From Streptomyces tauricus (GTDB lineage: Bacteria > Actinomycetota > Actinomycetes > Streptomycetales > Streptomycetaceae): a stretch of DNA of 64,000 bases. Location of the stretch: positions 1 through 64,000 of the forward strand of contig NZ_BMVY01000005.1 of assembly GCF_014650955.1 (NCBI RefSeq). The letters run 5' to 3'. The notes below the pieces were generated by a model. That model did no database searches. It was not told where the DNA came from and saw only the letters and a list, made by a program, of their open reading frames with translations. Below are positions 50,587 through 59,212 of the stretch, piece after piece; positions within the stretch are counted from its first letter, which is position 1, and each line of letters opens with the position of its first letter. Made by a program: the position numbers and the translations under genes.

Positions 50587-52797
50587 TCAGGTGCGGGCCA
50601 CTTCCAGGTCGGCCGTGTCGGCGGGGGCCGGCTGCGTCTCGGACCTGCGGCTGAGCGCCTCGCCCTCCACGTCGACACGGGGCAGCAGCCGGTCGAGCCA
50701 GCCCGGCAGCCACCAGGCCTTGTGGCCGAGCAGGGCCAGGACCGCGGGCACGATCGCCATCCGTACGACGAAGGCGTCGAAGAGAACGGCGGTGGCCAGC
50801 CCGAAGCCGATCATCTTGATCATGGACTCGCTCTCGCCGATGAAGCCGGCGAACACCGCGATCATGATCAGCGCGGCGGCCACGACGACCCGGGCGCTGT
50901 GCCGGAACCCGCTGGTCACCGCCTGGGCGGGCGACTCCCCGTGGACGTACGCCTCGCGCATCCGGGAGACCAGGAACACCTCGTAGTCCATGGCCAGGCC
51001 GAAGACGATGCCCACCAGGAAGATCGGCATCAGGCTCATGATCGGGCCGGTCTGCTCCACCCCCATGAGTTCGGCGCCATGGCCCTGCTGGAAGACCAGG
51101 ACGACCACACCGAGGGACGCCAGGACCGACAGGAGGAAGCCGAGGGCAGCCTTGAGCGGGACGAGCAGGGACCGGAAGACCACCATCAGCAGGATGATCG
51201 CCAGGCCGACCACGACGATCAGGTACGGGACCAGGGCGCCCGAGACCTTGTCGGAGATGTCGATGTTCAGCGCGGTGGTGCCGGTGACCTCGAAGGTCGC
51301 GCCGGTCTCGGCCTCGACCCCGGTCCGCTCACCCCGGATGGTATTGACCAGGTCCGTGGTCTTCTGGTCGGTCGGAGCGGTGGAGGGCACGACGGAGAAG
51401 ACGGCGGTGTCGCCGCTCTCGTTGAAGCGTGCCGGGGAGACGGACACGACGCCCTCGGTGCCGCCGATCTCCTTGGATATGGCCTCCACGGCGCCCTTGG
51501 CGTCTGAGTCGCCCTTGGCGTCCACGACGACGGTCAGCGGACCGTTGAAGCCCGGTCCGAAGCCCTCGGCGAGCGCGTCGTAGGCCCGGCGCTCGGTGGT
51601 GGAGGTCGACTTCGCCTCGTCGCCGGGCATGCCCAGCTGCAGGTCGGCCATCGGTACGGCGAGGGCTCCCAGGCCCACCACGCCGAGGAGCAGCACGGGC
51701 ACGGGGCGGCGCAGGACGAACCGCGCCCAGCGGGTGCCGCCGTTGTCCCGGGCCTCCTTCTCGACCCGGCCGCTCTTGCGGGCCCGCCGCGTGAGGACGG
51801 CGTTCGGCCAGAAACCGAGCAGTGCCGGTACGAGGGTCAGCGCGATCAGGACGCCCACGACGACCGCGCCGGCCGCGGCGAGGCCCATCTTGGTGAGCAT
51901 CGGGATGCCGACGACCGCGAGTCCGGCCAGCGCGATGACGACGGTGAGTCCGGCGAAGACGACCGCGGAACCTGCGGTGCCGGCCGCGAGCCCGGCGGCC
52001 TCCTCGGGCGTACGGCCCTTGGCGCGTTCCTCCCGGTAGCGGGAGACCACGAACAGGGCGTAGTCGATGCCGACCGCGAGGCCCAGCATCATCGCCAGGG
52101 TGCCGGTCGTCGTGGACAGGCCGAGGGTGCTGGCCAGGGTGAGGATCGTGGCCATGCTGACGCCGACGCCGATGATGGCGGTCAGCAGCGGCAGCCCGGC
52201 AGCGGCGAGGGAGCCGAAGGTGACCAGCAGGACGACCGCGGCGATCGCGACGCCGATCAGCTCGGCCGCTCCGCCCGGTCCGCCGTTCTCCTCCATGGCG
52301 GTCCCGCCGGCCTCGACGGTCAGCCCGGAGTCCTGGGCCTCGTCGAGGGCCTTCACCAGCTGCGACCTGCTGGCGTCCGTCAGGTCCTCGGGCCCGACCT
52401 TGTAGGTGACGGTCGCGTACGCCGTCGTGCCGTCCTCGCTGACCGCCCGCGCCTTGAAGGGGTCGGCGGCGCTCGCCACCTGTGAGCCGTCGGCCAGCTC
52501 GGACACCGTCTTCTCGACGGCCTTCCTGTTGTCGGCGGCGGTGACCTTCTCACCGTCCGGCGCGACGAAGACGACCCGGGCGGTCGCGCCGTCCGCCGAC
52601 GTTCCGGGGAAGCGCTCCTCCATGAGGTCGAACGCCTTCTGGGACTCGATGCCCGGCATGGAGAACGCCTCCTCGGCCGCCGCCGGTGCCTTCATCGCGC
52701 CCAGTCCGACCGCGGCCAGGACGGCCGCCCAGACCAGGGCGACGTACCAGCGACGCCGGAAGGCCAGACGGCCCAATCGGTACAGGAAAGTAGCCAC
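50587..52797 (-). CDS. MMPL/RND-family transporter
   Basis: 736 aa from GTG 52797, with GGAGA upstream; ATG 52815 is a second option. Two halves each have one helix, a large extracytoplasmic domain and five helices. Diagnostic segments are LGLAVGIDYALFVVSRYREE and IVFGLAMDYEVFLVSRMREA, the conserved proton-relay Asp motifs of MMPL proteins. It exports lipids or other hydrophobic molecules. A terminator follows it and a 390-bp palindrome-rich region precedes it. Divergent from a secreted lipase gene, with which it may share control. Confidence 0.9.
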   Translation of the reverse strand: MATFLYRLGRLAFRRRWYVALVWAAVLAAVGLGAMKAPAAAEEAFSMPGIESQKAFDLMEERFPGTSADGATARVVFVAPDGEKVTAADNRKAVEKTVSELADGSQVASAADPFKARAVSEDGTTAYATVTYKVGPEDLTDASRSQLVKALDEAQDSGLTVEAGGTAMEENGGPGGAAELIGVAIAAVVLLVTFGSLAAAGLPLLTAIIGVGVSMATILTLASTLGLSTTTGTLAMMLGLAVGIDYALFVVSRYREERAKGRTPEEAAGLAAGTAGSAVVFAGLTVVIALAGLAVVGIPMLTKMGLAAAGAVVVGVLIALTLVPALLGFWPNAVLTRRARKSGRVEKEARDNGGTRWARFVLRRPVPVLLLGVVGLGALAVPMADLQLGMPGDEAKSTSTTERRAYDALAEGFGPGFNGPLTVVVDAKGDSDAKGAVEAISKEIGGTEGVVSVSPARFNESGDTAVFSVVPSTAPTDQKTTDLVNTIRGERTGVEAETGATFEVTGTTALNIDISDKVSGALVPYLIVVVGLAIILLMVVFRSLLVPLKAALGFLLSVLASLGVVVLVFQQGHGAELMGVEQTGPIMSLMPIFLVGIVFGLAMDYEVFLVSRMREAYVHGESPAQAVTSGFRHSARVVVAAALIMIAVFAGFIGESESMIKMIGFGLATAVLFDAFVVRMAIVPAVLALLGHKAWWLPGWLDRLLPRVDVEGEALSRRSETQPAPADTADLEVART

Positions 52798-52994
52798 GGC
52801 AGAAGGTCTCCACATCTGGTGCCGAATGTCCCTCCAGGCTGTCCGGTGGAGACCCGTCCTGTCGTCGTGCGTCTGCCGACACATTTCGCTACTCGGTACG
52901 CAGTAGGAACAGGCCGCCGGCTCCGTCTGCGGGACGACGGGGCGGGCCGCCCTGTCAGCCTCTGGTCTGGCTCCCGTCAGCTTCGGGAGAGCGG

Positions 52995-53080
52995 AACGGG
53001 CCCGTTATTAGACAGCCCGTCAAGTTACCGAACCGTAACCTTCCTACTGCTACCACGAGTAACTTACTCATAGGTAAGTT
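52995..53080. promoter_or_regulatory. Cluster of palindromes between MMPL and lipase genes
   Basis: Three dyads are visible in this AT-richer stretch: AACGGGCCCGTT (52995-53006), GTTACCGAACCGTAAC (53024-53039) and AACTTACTCATAGGTAAGTT (53061-53080, 7-bp arms). The 390-bp region separates divergent genes and holds no other gene, so the dyads are candidate operators for a TetR- or MarR-type regulator. Confidence 0.55.
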
Positions 53081-53189
53081 CCAGGCGAACCACTTCACCG
53101 CGGTACGGCCAGACCCGTGGGACGCGTCTGCGACTCCGTGCCGCCGCACCCGTGCACCTCTCTGCCGGCCGCTCCACAGGAGGTTCGCC

Positions 53190-54515
53190 ATGCCCGCACG
53201 CAGAAGACTGCTGGCCGCGGCAGTCACCGCCGCCGCCTGCCTCGCCACCCAGGCACTCACGGCCACCGCCGCCACCGCGACGGACGAGGTCGTGTCCCGG
53301 GGCGTCACGATCCCCGCCTTCTACAACCCGCCGACCACCCTGCCCGCCGCGAACGGCACGATCGTCCGCAGCGAACCGCTCCCGCTGGCCCTCAGCCTGC
53401 CCAGCCTCCACGGACCCCTGCCGGGCACCGCGACCAGGCTCATGTACAAGTCCACCGACTCGAACGGGAAACCGGTCGCCGTCACCGGGGCGTACATCGA
53501 ACCGACGGCCCGGTGGAAGGGCGGCGGACCGCGGCCCCTGGTCGCGCTGGCGCCCGGCACCCTGGGCCAGGGCGACCAGTGCGCCGCGTCCATGGGCCTC
53601 GAACACCCGCTGTCGTTCAACGGCGAGACGGTGTCCGTCGGCTACGAGGACCTGTCGATCTACCGGCTCCTCGCCAAGGGCGCCGCCGTGGTCGTCACCG
53701 ACTACGCCGGCCTGGGCGCGACCGACCGCCTGCACACCTACGTCGACCGGGTCGACGAGGCGCACGCGGTCCTCGACGCCGTCCGCGCGGCCCGCTCACT
53801 GGGCGGCGCCTCGGTCACCACGGCCTCCCCGGTCGGGCTGTTCGGCTACAGCCAGGGCGGCGGGGCGACGGCCGCCGCCGCCGAACTGCAGTCCTCGTAC
53901 GCCCCCGACGTGACCCTCGCCGGCACCTACGCGGGCGCGCCGCCCGCCGATCTGGCCGAGGTGACGAAGGCCATCGACGGCAGTGAGCTGGCGGGCGCGC
54001 TGGGCTGGTCCCTCAACGGCTTCCTCCAGTCCGACCCGGAGCTGAGGCCGATCGCCGAGGCGCATCTGAACGCGGCAGGGAAGGCGGCCCTCGCCGATCT
54101 GTCCACCATGTGCGTCGGCGACGCCCTCTTCGGCTACGGCTACGCCAAGAGCACCAAGTGGACGACCGACGGCCGCTCCATCAGCGAGATCCTCGCCGCC
54201 ACGCCCGAACTCAAGACGTATCTCGACGGCCAGCGCATCGGCCGACTGAAGCCCTCGGGCCCGGTCCGGCTCGCGACGGGCGTCAGCGACAACCTCGTCC
54301 CCCACGGCCAGTCCCGGGACCTCGCGGTCGACTGGTGCCGCAAGGGGGCCGACGTCACGTACAAGCCCGTCGTCCTGCCGAACGTGGGCAGCGCGCTGCT
54401 CAACCACTTCGCCCCGCTGCTCACCGATCAGGGGGACGCCATCGACTGGCTGACGGACCGCCTCTCCGGCGAACGCGCCACATCCAACTGCTGGTCCCTG
54501 CCGGTCCAGCCCTGA
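53190..54515 (+). CDS. Secreted lipase (LIP-family alpha/beta hydrolase)
   Basis: 441 aa from ATG 53190 with AGGAGGT. Sec signal (LLAAAVTAAACLATQALTATAATA). Secretory-lipase features: PLPGTATRLMYKSTDSNGKPVAVTGAYIEP, LAPGTLGQGDQCAAS (oxyanion segment and Cys), VVVTDYAGLGATDRLHTYVD, the nucleophile elbow LFGYSQGGGATAAAAEL and the late SDNLVPHGQSRDLAVDWC (acid and disulfide). Normal length, with a strong hairpin terminator after it. Likely hydrolyses extracellular acylglycerols or esters. Divergent from the MMPL exporter. Confidence 0.9.
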   Translation: MPARRRLLAAAVTAAACLATQALTATAATATDEVVSRGVTIPAFYNPPTTLPAANGTIVRSEPLPLALSLPSLHGPLPGTATRLMYKSTDSNGKPVAVTGAYIEPTARWKGGGPRPLVALAPGTLGQGDQCAASMGLEHPLSFNGETVSVGYEDLSIYRLLAKGAAVVVTDYAGLGATDRLHTYVDRVDEAHAVLDAVRAARSLGGASVTTASPVGLFGYSQGGGATAAAAELQSSYAPDVTLAGTYAGAPPADLAEVTKAIDGSELAGALGWSLNGFLQSDPELRPIAEAHLNAAGKAALADLSTMCVGDALFGYGYAKSTKWTTDGRSISEILAATPELKTYLDGQRIGRLKPSGPVRLATGVSDNLVPHGQSRDLAVDWCRKGADVTYKPVVLPNVGSALLNHFAPLLTDQGDAIDWLTDRLSGERATSNCWSLPVQP

Positions 54516-54521
54516 CGGAAT

Positions 54522-54565
54522 CCTCTGAAGGGGCGGGCGGCTGCGGGCCGCCCGCCCCTCAGAGG
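54522..54565 (+). terminator. Terminator of the lipase gene
   Basis: CCTCTGAAGGGGCGGGCGGC and the complementary GCCGCCCGCCCCTCAGAGG give a long stem with one bulged A and a short loop. Confidence 0.85.
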
Positions 54566-54786
54566 CGCTGGGAACCGCGCGCTCGGCCCTCACCGGCCCG
54601 CAACCGAAAAACCCTCCCGGCGGTGCCCACCAATACCTGTGCCCGTCACATGAGAATTGGGATCGGTGCGCGATGAATATTACTTACTCGACAGGCTGAG
54701 CGAAATCATTCATCATGCACCGCCGATCTCGGCGTGCTAGTCTCGATCTCAGTTGCATGTTGTGGTTCCCGAAAATCTTGACAGGC

Positions 54787-54815
54787 ATCCCCACCAGTTC
54801 GTTACGGGTGGGGAT
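54787..54815 (+). promoter_or_regulatory. Structured 5' leader of the cold-shock gene
   Basis: ATCCCCACC (54787-54795) and GGTGGGGAT (54807-54815) form a perfect 9-bp hairpin with an 11-base loop, about 100 bases upstream of the CspA start. It is followed by CCTTTATGG. The whole leader from about 54720 contains no gene. Long structured leaders control mRNA stability and translation of cold-shock genes in other bacteria; that this one does so is inference. Confidence 0.55.
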
Positions 54816-54914
54816 CCTTTATGGCTCCGGTTTCATTTCCGGTGGGGTGATCATCACGGCGACACGGAGCGCACACGGTGTGCGCCCCGACGCACCGCCC
54901 CGAAGGAGATAAAC

Positions 54915-55118
54915 ATGGCTTCCGGTACCGTGAAGTGGTTCAACGCAGAAAAGGGCTTCGGCTTCATCGAGCAGGACGGTGGCGGCGCTGACGTCTTCGC
55001 CCACTACTCGAACATCGCCGCCCAGGGCTTCCGCGAGCTGAACGAGGGCCAGAAGGTCACGTTCGACATCGCGCAGGGTCAGAAGGGCCCGACGGCCGAG
55101 AACATCGTTCCCGCCTGA
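54915..55118 (+). CDS. CspA-family cold-shock protein
   Basis: 67 aa from ATG 54915, with AAGGAG seven bases before it. Classic cold-shock domain: [20 protein letters not shown], with RNP1 (KGFGFI), RNP2 (DVFAHYS) and the end [17 protein letters not shown]. It binds single-stranded RNA and DNA, acting as an RNA chaperone. A long structured leader precedes it, a 16-bp-stem terminator follows it, and a DEAD-box helicase gene comes next: a natural RNA-remodelling pair. Confidence 0.96.
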   Translation: MASGTVKWFNAEKGFGFIEQDGGGADVFAHYSNIAAQGFRELNEGQKVTFDIAQGQKGPTAENIVPA

Positions 55119-55455
55119 CGTCGGCACGCACTTCGCAGCTGGGGCCCGCACCTTGGGGTGCGGGCCCCAGCTCGCTGCATTCCAGGGGATTCGCGACCCG
55201 CTCGACGGGGTCCTCCGTCCAAGCTCCGGATGAAAATCCTTCGGAGCCACCCGCACGGAACGACCGACCCCGTCCCAGGAAACGCGCAACGCGCTCCGGC
55301 GAGGCCCTCCGCGAATATTCCCCGCCGTTTCGGTCCTCCGACCGATACGGCCGATACGGCTCATATATTTTTCTCCGGCTCGTTCTTGCAATTCTCTGCG
55401 CTGCTCGTTTTCCGCGGGAATTCCTTGATACGCGCCATGTCAAGGAAGGTTCCAC
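55119..55455 (+). other. Intergenic region with long helicase leader
   Basis: After the cold-shock terminator there is no gene. The right half (about 55330-55440) is AT-rich for this genome (ATATATTTTTCTCC, TTCTTGCAATTC) and probably contains the helicase promoter and a long untranslated leader ending in AAGGAAGG. Confidence 0.5.
55137..55172 (+). terminator. Terminator of the cold-shock gene
   Basis: AGCTGGGGCCCGCACC and GGTGCGGGCCCCAGCT form a perfect 16-bp stem with a TTGG loop. Confidence 0.9.
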
Positions 55456-56979
55456 GTGAACCGCATGCGCACGAACGACCGCTACTCCCGTACCCGCAGC
55501 GCCGGAGCTCCGAGCGCCGGCCGCAGCAGTGGCGGTAGCCGCTCCAGCTCCCCGCGCCGCCCCGACAGCGGCTACGGCCGCCGACAGAGCTCCCCCCAGG
55601 GCGAGTTCGCGCTGCCGAAGACGGTCACCCCGGCCCTGCCCGCCGTCGAGGCGTTCGCCGATCTCGACATGCCGGCGCAGCTGCTGGACGCGCTCGGTCA
55701 CGAGGGCGTGACCGTGCCCTTCCCGATCCAGGGCGCGACCCTCCCGAACTCCCTCGCGGGCCGTGACGTACTCGGCCGCGGCCGCACCGGCTCGGGCAAG
55801 ACCCTCGCCTTCGGCCTCGCGATGCTCGCCCGCACGGCGGGCCAGCGCGCCGAGCCGAGGCAGCCCCTGGCGCTCGTCCTCGTCCCCACCCGCGAGCTGG
55901 CCCAGCAGGTCACCGACGCGCTCACCCCGTACGCCCGCTCCCTGCGGCTGCGGCTGACCACCGTCGTCGGCGGCATGTCGATCGGCAAGCAGGCCGGTGC
56001 GCTGCGCGCCGGCGCCGAGGTCGTCGTCGCCACACCGGGCCGCCTCAAGGACCTCATCGACCGCGGCGACTGCCGGCTGAACCAGGTCGCCATCACGGTC
56101 CTCGACGAGGCCGACCAGATGACCGACATGGGCTTCATGCCGCAGGTCACCGCGCTGCTCGACCAGGTGCGCCCCGAGGGTCAGCGGATGCTGTTCTCGG
56201 CCACCCTCGACCGCAACGTCGACCTGCTGGTCCGCCGCTACCTGACCGACCCGGTGGTCCACTCCGTCGACCCGTCCGCGGGCGCCGTGACCACCATGGA
56301 GCACCACGTCCTGCACGTGCACGGCGCGGACAAGCAGCGCACGACCACCGAGATCGCGGCCCGCGAAGGCCGCGTGATCATGTTCCTGGACACCAAGCAC
56401 GCGGTGGACCGGCTGACCGACCACCTGCTGAGCAGCGGTGTACGGGCCGCGGCCCTGCACGGCGGCAAGTCCCAGCCGCAGCGCACCCGGACCCTGTCCC
56501 GCTTCAAGTCCGGGCATGTGACGGTGCTGGTGGCGACCAACGTCGCGGCGCGCGGCATCCACGTCGACAACCTCGACCTGGTCGTCAACGTCGACCCGCC
56601 CACCGACCACAAGGACTACCTGCACCGCGGCGGCCGTACGGCCCGCGCGGGCGAGTCCGGCAGCGTCGTCACGCTGGTGACGCCCAACCAGCGCCGCGAC
56701 ATGAGCCGTCTGATGGCCGCCGCGGGCATCAACCCGCAGACCACCCAGGTCCGTTCGGGCGAAGCCGAGCTGAGCCGCATCACCGGCGCCCAGACCCCCT
56801 CGGGCGTCCCGGTCACCATCACCACGCCCGCCTCCGAGCGGCCCCGGCGCAGCGCCTCCTCCTCCGCACCCTCCGCGGCCTCCCGCGGCCGGCGCGGGCG
56901 CGGCAGCCGCAGCCGTTCCACCGGTGACGCGGCCCGCCGTTCGGCGCCCCGCCCGTCCGCCGTCGACGCGGCTGCCTGA
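55456..56979 (+). CDS. DEAD-box RNA helicase
   Basis: 507 aa from GTG 55456. The core (residues about 70-405) shows the motifs in order: Q-motif segment FPIQ, GRTGSGKT (Walker A), VPTRELA, TPGR, LDEADQM, SAT, MFLDTKHAVDRL, VATNVAARGIHVDNLD and HRGGRTARAG. Both termini are Ser/Arg/Gly-rich, disordered and RNA-binding-like (SGYGRRQSSPQG; RGRRGRGSRSRS). It unwinds structured RNA. Placement after CspA, with a long AT-rich leader, suggests induction at low temperature. Confidence 0.95.
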   Translation: MNRMRTNDRYSRTRSAGAPSAGRSSGGSRSSSPRRPDSGYGRRQSSPQGEFALPKTVTPALPAVEAFADLDMPAQLLDALGHEGVTVPFPIQGATLPNSLAGRDVLGRGRTGSGKTLAFGLAMLARTAGQRAEPRQPLALVLVPTRELAQQVTDALTPYARSLRLRLTTVVGGMSIGKQAGALRAGAEVVVATPGRLKDLIDRGDCRLNQVAITVLDEADQMTDMGFMPQVTALLDQVRPEGQRMLFSATLDRNVDLLVRRYLTDPVVHSVDPSAGAVTTMEHHVLHVHGADKQRTTTEIAAREGRVIMFLDTKHAVDRLTDHLLSSGVRAAALHGGKSQPQRTRTLSRFKSGHVTVLVATNVAARGIHVDNLDLVVNVDPPTDHKDYLHRGGRTARAGESGSVVTLVTPNQRRDMSRLMAAAGINPQTTQVRSGEAELSRITGAQTPSGVPVTITTPASERPRRSASSSAPSAASRGRRGRGSRSRSTGDAARRSAPRPSAVDAAA

Positions 56980-57186
56980 CCGCTCCGCCGGGCGAGGTGA
57001 CGCGTGCGCGGGCCGGCGGGGGCCGACCCGGGCACGTGACGCGGTCGCGGCCCGCCGCCCCGCGCGGTGGCCGCGGCGAGTACCGTCCAGGACCGGACGT
57101 CCTCGCCCGCCCGGCCGATCCACCCCGCCCCATCCCGCCCCCGTCCCGGGTCGGCCCTCCTTCTCCCTCTCTGTCTGTGAGGCATC

Positions 57187-57582
57187 ATGCGCTGTGTCAT
57201 CGCCCGGTTCCCGTTCGACCTCACCAAGAGCGGGGTGCTGGACTCGATGAAGGGTGTCAAGCCCGAGGCCATCACGGGTGAGTCCGTACTCATCGGCCGC
57301 CGCCAGTACCCGGTCAAGCAGGTCGGCGAGATCATCACCCGGCAGGACCGCCGCGACTTCACCGGCGCGGAGGTCACCCGGGCCATGGCCCGTCTCGGCT
57401 TCACCTGCCGCAGCGTCCAGGAGCCCGCGCCCGTCGCACCGCGCGCCCTGACCCCGCTCCAGAACGCCTCGGCGATGCTCGGCGAGGCCGAGCCCACCGC
57501 GGCCGTGGCCCCCGACACGACCGCCGAAGTGAACGCGGACAGGAACGCGGCCATGAACGCGGACGCGGCCGTCGCCGGCTGA
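57187..57582 (+). CDS. SCO5918-type small protein
   Basis: 131 aa. MRCVIARFPFDLTKSGVLDSMKGVKPEAITGESVLIGRRQYPVKQVGEIITRQDRRDFTGAEVTRAMARLGFTCR (residues 1-75) is the conserved part I associate with the SCO5918 family. The Ala/Glu-rich tail is variable. It lies about 200 bases after the helicase and is closed by a terminator, so it may be co-expressed with the cold-shock module. Cytoplasmic; mechanism unknown. Confidence 0.8.
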   Translation: MRCVIARFPFDLTKSGVLDSMKGVKPEAITGESVLIGRRQYPVKQVGEIITRQDRRDFTGAEVTRAMARLGFTCRSVQEPAPVAPRALTPLQNASAMLGEAEPTAAVAPDTTAEVNADRNAAMNADAAVAG

Positions 57583-57597
57583 CACCCGGGACCATGC

Positions 57598-57635
57598 CGA
57601 AGGGCCCTGCCGACGCGCGTCGGCAGGGCCCTTCG
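57598..57635 (+). terminator. Terminator after the SCO5918-type gene
   Basis: CGAAGGGCCCTGCCGACG and CGTCGGCAGGGCCCTTCG form a perfect 18-bp stem with a 2-base centre, functionally near-palindromic. Confidence 0.85.
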
Positions 57636-57687
57636 ACGTGTGGACGTGGATGGCCGGAGATGTACCGGTAGGAGGTGTACCGGCGGT

Positions 57688-58098
57688 TCAGTGGTCGGAG
57701 TAGCTGAAGTCGCCCACGGTCCAGGCGCTGACATCCGTGATCGCGACGCGGTACATCCCGCCGGTCTCGGGGATCCCCACATTGCCTTGCAGGATTCGGG
57801 CGAGATGGAAGTGCAGATGTGTGGGCGCCTCGGCGCGGTCGCCATGGTCGGTGTGATCGGCGCGGTCGGTGTGATCGGCGCGGTCCTGTGGGCGGTCCGC
57901 GAGGAAGACGCCGGAGAACGGGCCCAGATGGTCGGAGTCCTTCAGCACCTCGGAGACCCGCTCCCGCCACACGGCTTCGGGGGCCAGTCTGCCGGTGATG
58001 ACAGCACCACCTACGACCACGGTCAGTGACATCCGATTGCTCTGCCCGGACTCCACCAGGGCTGAGATACCGACGAGCAGTTCGTCAGGGTTCGACAT
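57688..58098 (-). CDS. Small conserved protein, possibly GvpU-like
   Basis: 136 aa from ATG 58098. N-terminal DELLVGISALVESGQSNRMSLTVVVGGAVITGRLAPEAVWRERVSEVL and C-terminal HLARILQGNVGIPETGGMYRVAITDVSAWTVGDFSY are protein-like and conserved in feel. Between them is a charged insert with tandem DRADHT repeats (residues about 70-85). The layout recalls accessory gas-vesicle protein GvpU, but no other gas-vesicle gene is here and the likeness is from memory. It is divergent from the MerR gene and shares the intergenic region. Confidence 0.6.
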   Translation of the reverse strand: MSNPDELLVGISALVESGQSNRMSLTVVVGGAVITGRLAPEAVWRERVSEVLKDSDHLGPFSGVFLADRPQDRADHTDRADHTDHGDRAEAPTHLHFHLARILQGNVGIPETGGMYRVAITDVSAWTVGDFSYSDH

Positions 58099-58180
58099 GG
58101 GAGCCGATTCTATCCAGCGGTCGCCCCTGCCCACCTCCCGCACGGATGACACCCAGATACCTGGGACTCATGCCGATAAA

Positions 58181-58225
58181 AATCTACCTTTGCCAAGGTA
58201 GACATTGGCCGTGCGCGTGGCTAAG
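58181..58225 (+). promoter_or_regulatory. Promoter with overlapping 20-bp operator
   Basis: The perfect palindrome TCTACCTTTGCCAAGGTAGA (58181-58200) overlaps a -35-like TAGACA (58197-58202), spaced exactly 17 bp from a -10-like TAAGGT (58220-58225), the housekeeping-sigma layout. Start would be near 58232. Binding there would block or activate transcription of the leader and MerR gene. Confidence 0.65.
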
Positions 58226-58229
58226 GTTT

Positions 58230-58590
58230 CTCTTGTGCGCAGTTCAGAGCGGTCGTGGAGTACCGAAGCCATACGGTTCGCAGGACGGTGACGGGACTGA
58301 CGACCGCACTGGGTGGCTCGCGGGTAGAGGAGCCGCCAACAGCACCACCACGGATTTCGAGAAAGGACGGAAGGACCAGACGCCATCAGGATCGCCCGGC
58401 CGAGAACATTCGACCGGGTCCGCCAGACCCCGGATTGGAAGGTGGTCCCCGGTCACGCAACCACGGTCCCCGTACTCCCTGCCCTCTCCCGGGCCGGGCG
58501 GCGGAAACAGAAGGTCGGCGCGACAGTAGCGTCGGCAGATGGTGTTCAATTTCCTTCGGGGCCCTGGTGCCGTACGGCACCAGGGCCCCT
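58230..58590 (+). ncRNA. Candidate structured leader or small RNA upstream of the MerR gene
   Basis: About 360 nt between the promoter and the MerR gene without a credible ORF. GCGGTCGT near 58250 can pair with ACGACCGC near 58300, enclosing the smaller hairpin ACCG...CGGT; GGCTC/GAGCC forms another further on. The stretch ends in GGGGCCCTGGTGCCGT (58558-58573) paired with ACGGCACCAGGGCCCC (58574-58589), a 16-bp perfect hairpin of terminator strength placed 25 bases before the MerR start. It could be an attenuator or the 3' end of a separate RNA. Boundaries are approximate. Confidence 0.5.
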
Positions 58591-58614
58591 CGACGCGTTG
58601 CAGAACGAGGTGAC

Positions 58615-58962
58615 ATGACAGCAGAAAATCCGCTGGGCGATCGACTGGAAGACGACGACTACCCGGCGTACACGATGGGCCGGGCCGCCGAGATGCTCGG
58701 CACCACTCCTGGTTTCCTCCGGGCCATCGGCGAGGCCAGGCTCATCACTCCGCTGCGCTCCGAGGGCGGGCACCGGCGCTACTCCCGCTACCAGCTGCGC
58801 ATCGCGGCCCGCGCGCGCGAGCTGGTCGACCGGGGCACCCCGGTCGAGGCCGCCTGCCGCATCGTGATCCTCGAGGACCAGCTCGAGGAAGCACAGCGGA
58901 TCAACGCCGAGTACCGGCGTGCGGCGGGTCGGACGGCTTCGGAAGGTTCCGGGACGTCCTGA
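58615..58962 (+). CDS. MerR-family transcriptional regulator
   Basis: 115 aa from ATG 58615, with GAGGTGAC before it. The N-terminal winged helix is MerR-type: YTMGRAAEMLGTTPGFLRAIGEARLITPLRSEGGHRRYSRYQLRIAARARELVDRGTPVEAACRIV. A short dimerisation helix (LEDQLEEAQRINAEYRRAAG) follows and there is no effector domain, so the protein may act as a simple DNA-binding dimer. It lies behind a long structured leader and a promoter palindrome, and next to cold-shock genes. Confidence 0.88.
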   Translation: MTAENPLGDRLEDDDYPAYTMGRAAEMLGTTPGFLRAIGEARLITPLRSEGGHRRYSRYQLRIAARARELVDRGTPVEAACRIVILEDQLEEAQRINAEYRRAAGRTASEGSGTS

Positions 58963-59212
58963 CCCGGCTCCGGACGCGCGGTGGCCGGTCGGGCGGTTCC
59001 CCGCGCCTCGGGGCGGGCGGGCGCGATGTCCTGATGCGCGCGGCATTGCCCTCGGGCCCCCGGCGAATCCGTGCAGGAGCGTCACACAGGCTGCACACAG
59101 TGGCTCGGCCGCCTGGTTAGCGTGGCTGGCGCTCGACCCCACGTACCCACGTACGACGACGACCGGGCACGGAACCGGCGGGGCGGCGACCAGTCAACTC
59201 AGGAAGACGCTG

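Noticed and set aside
54715..54912. 65-residue ORF in the cold-shock leader
   Set aside because: It covers the hairpin leader and has no ribosome site or protein-like pattern.
55057..57585. 842-residue minus-strand ORF
   Set aside because: Antisense of the helicase and SCO5918-type genes, caused by high GC. No start site or domain.
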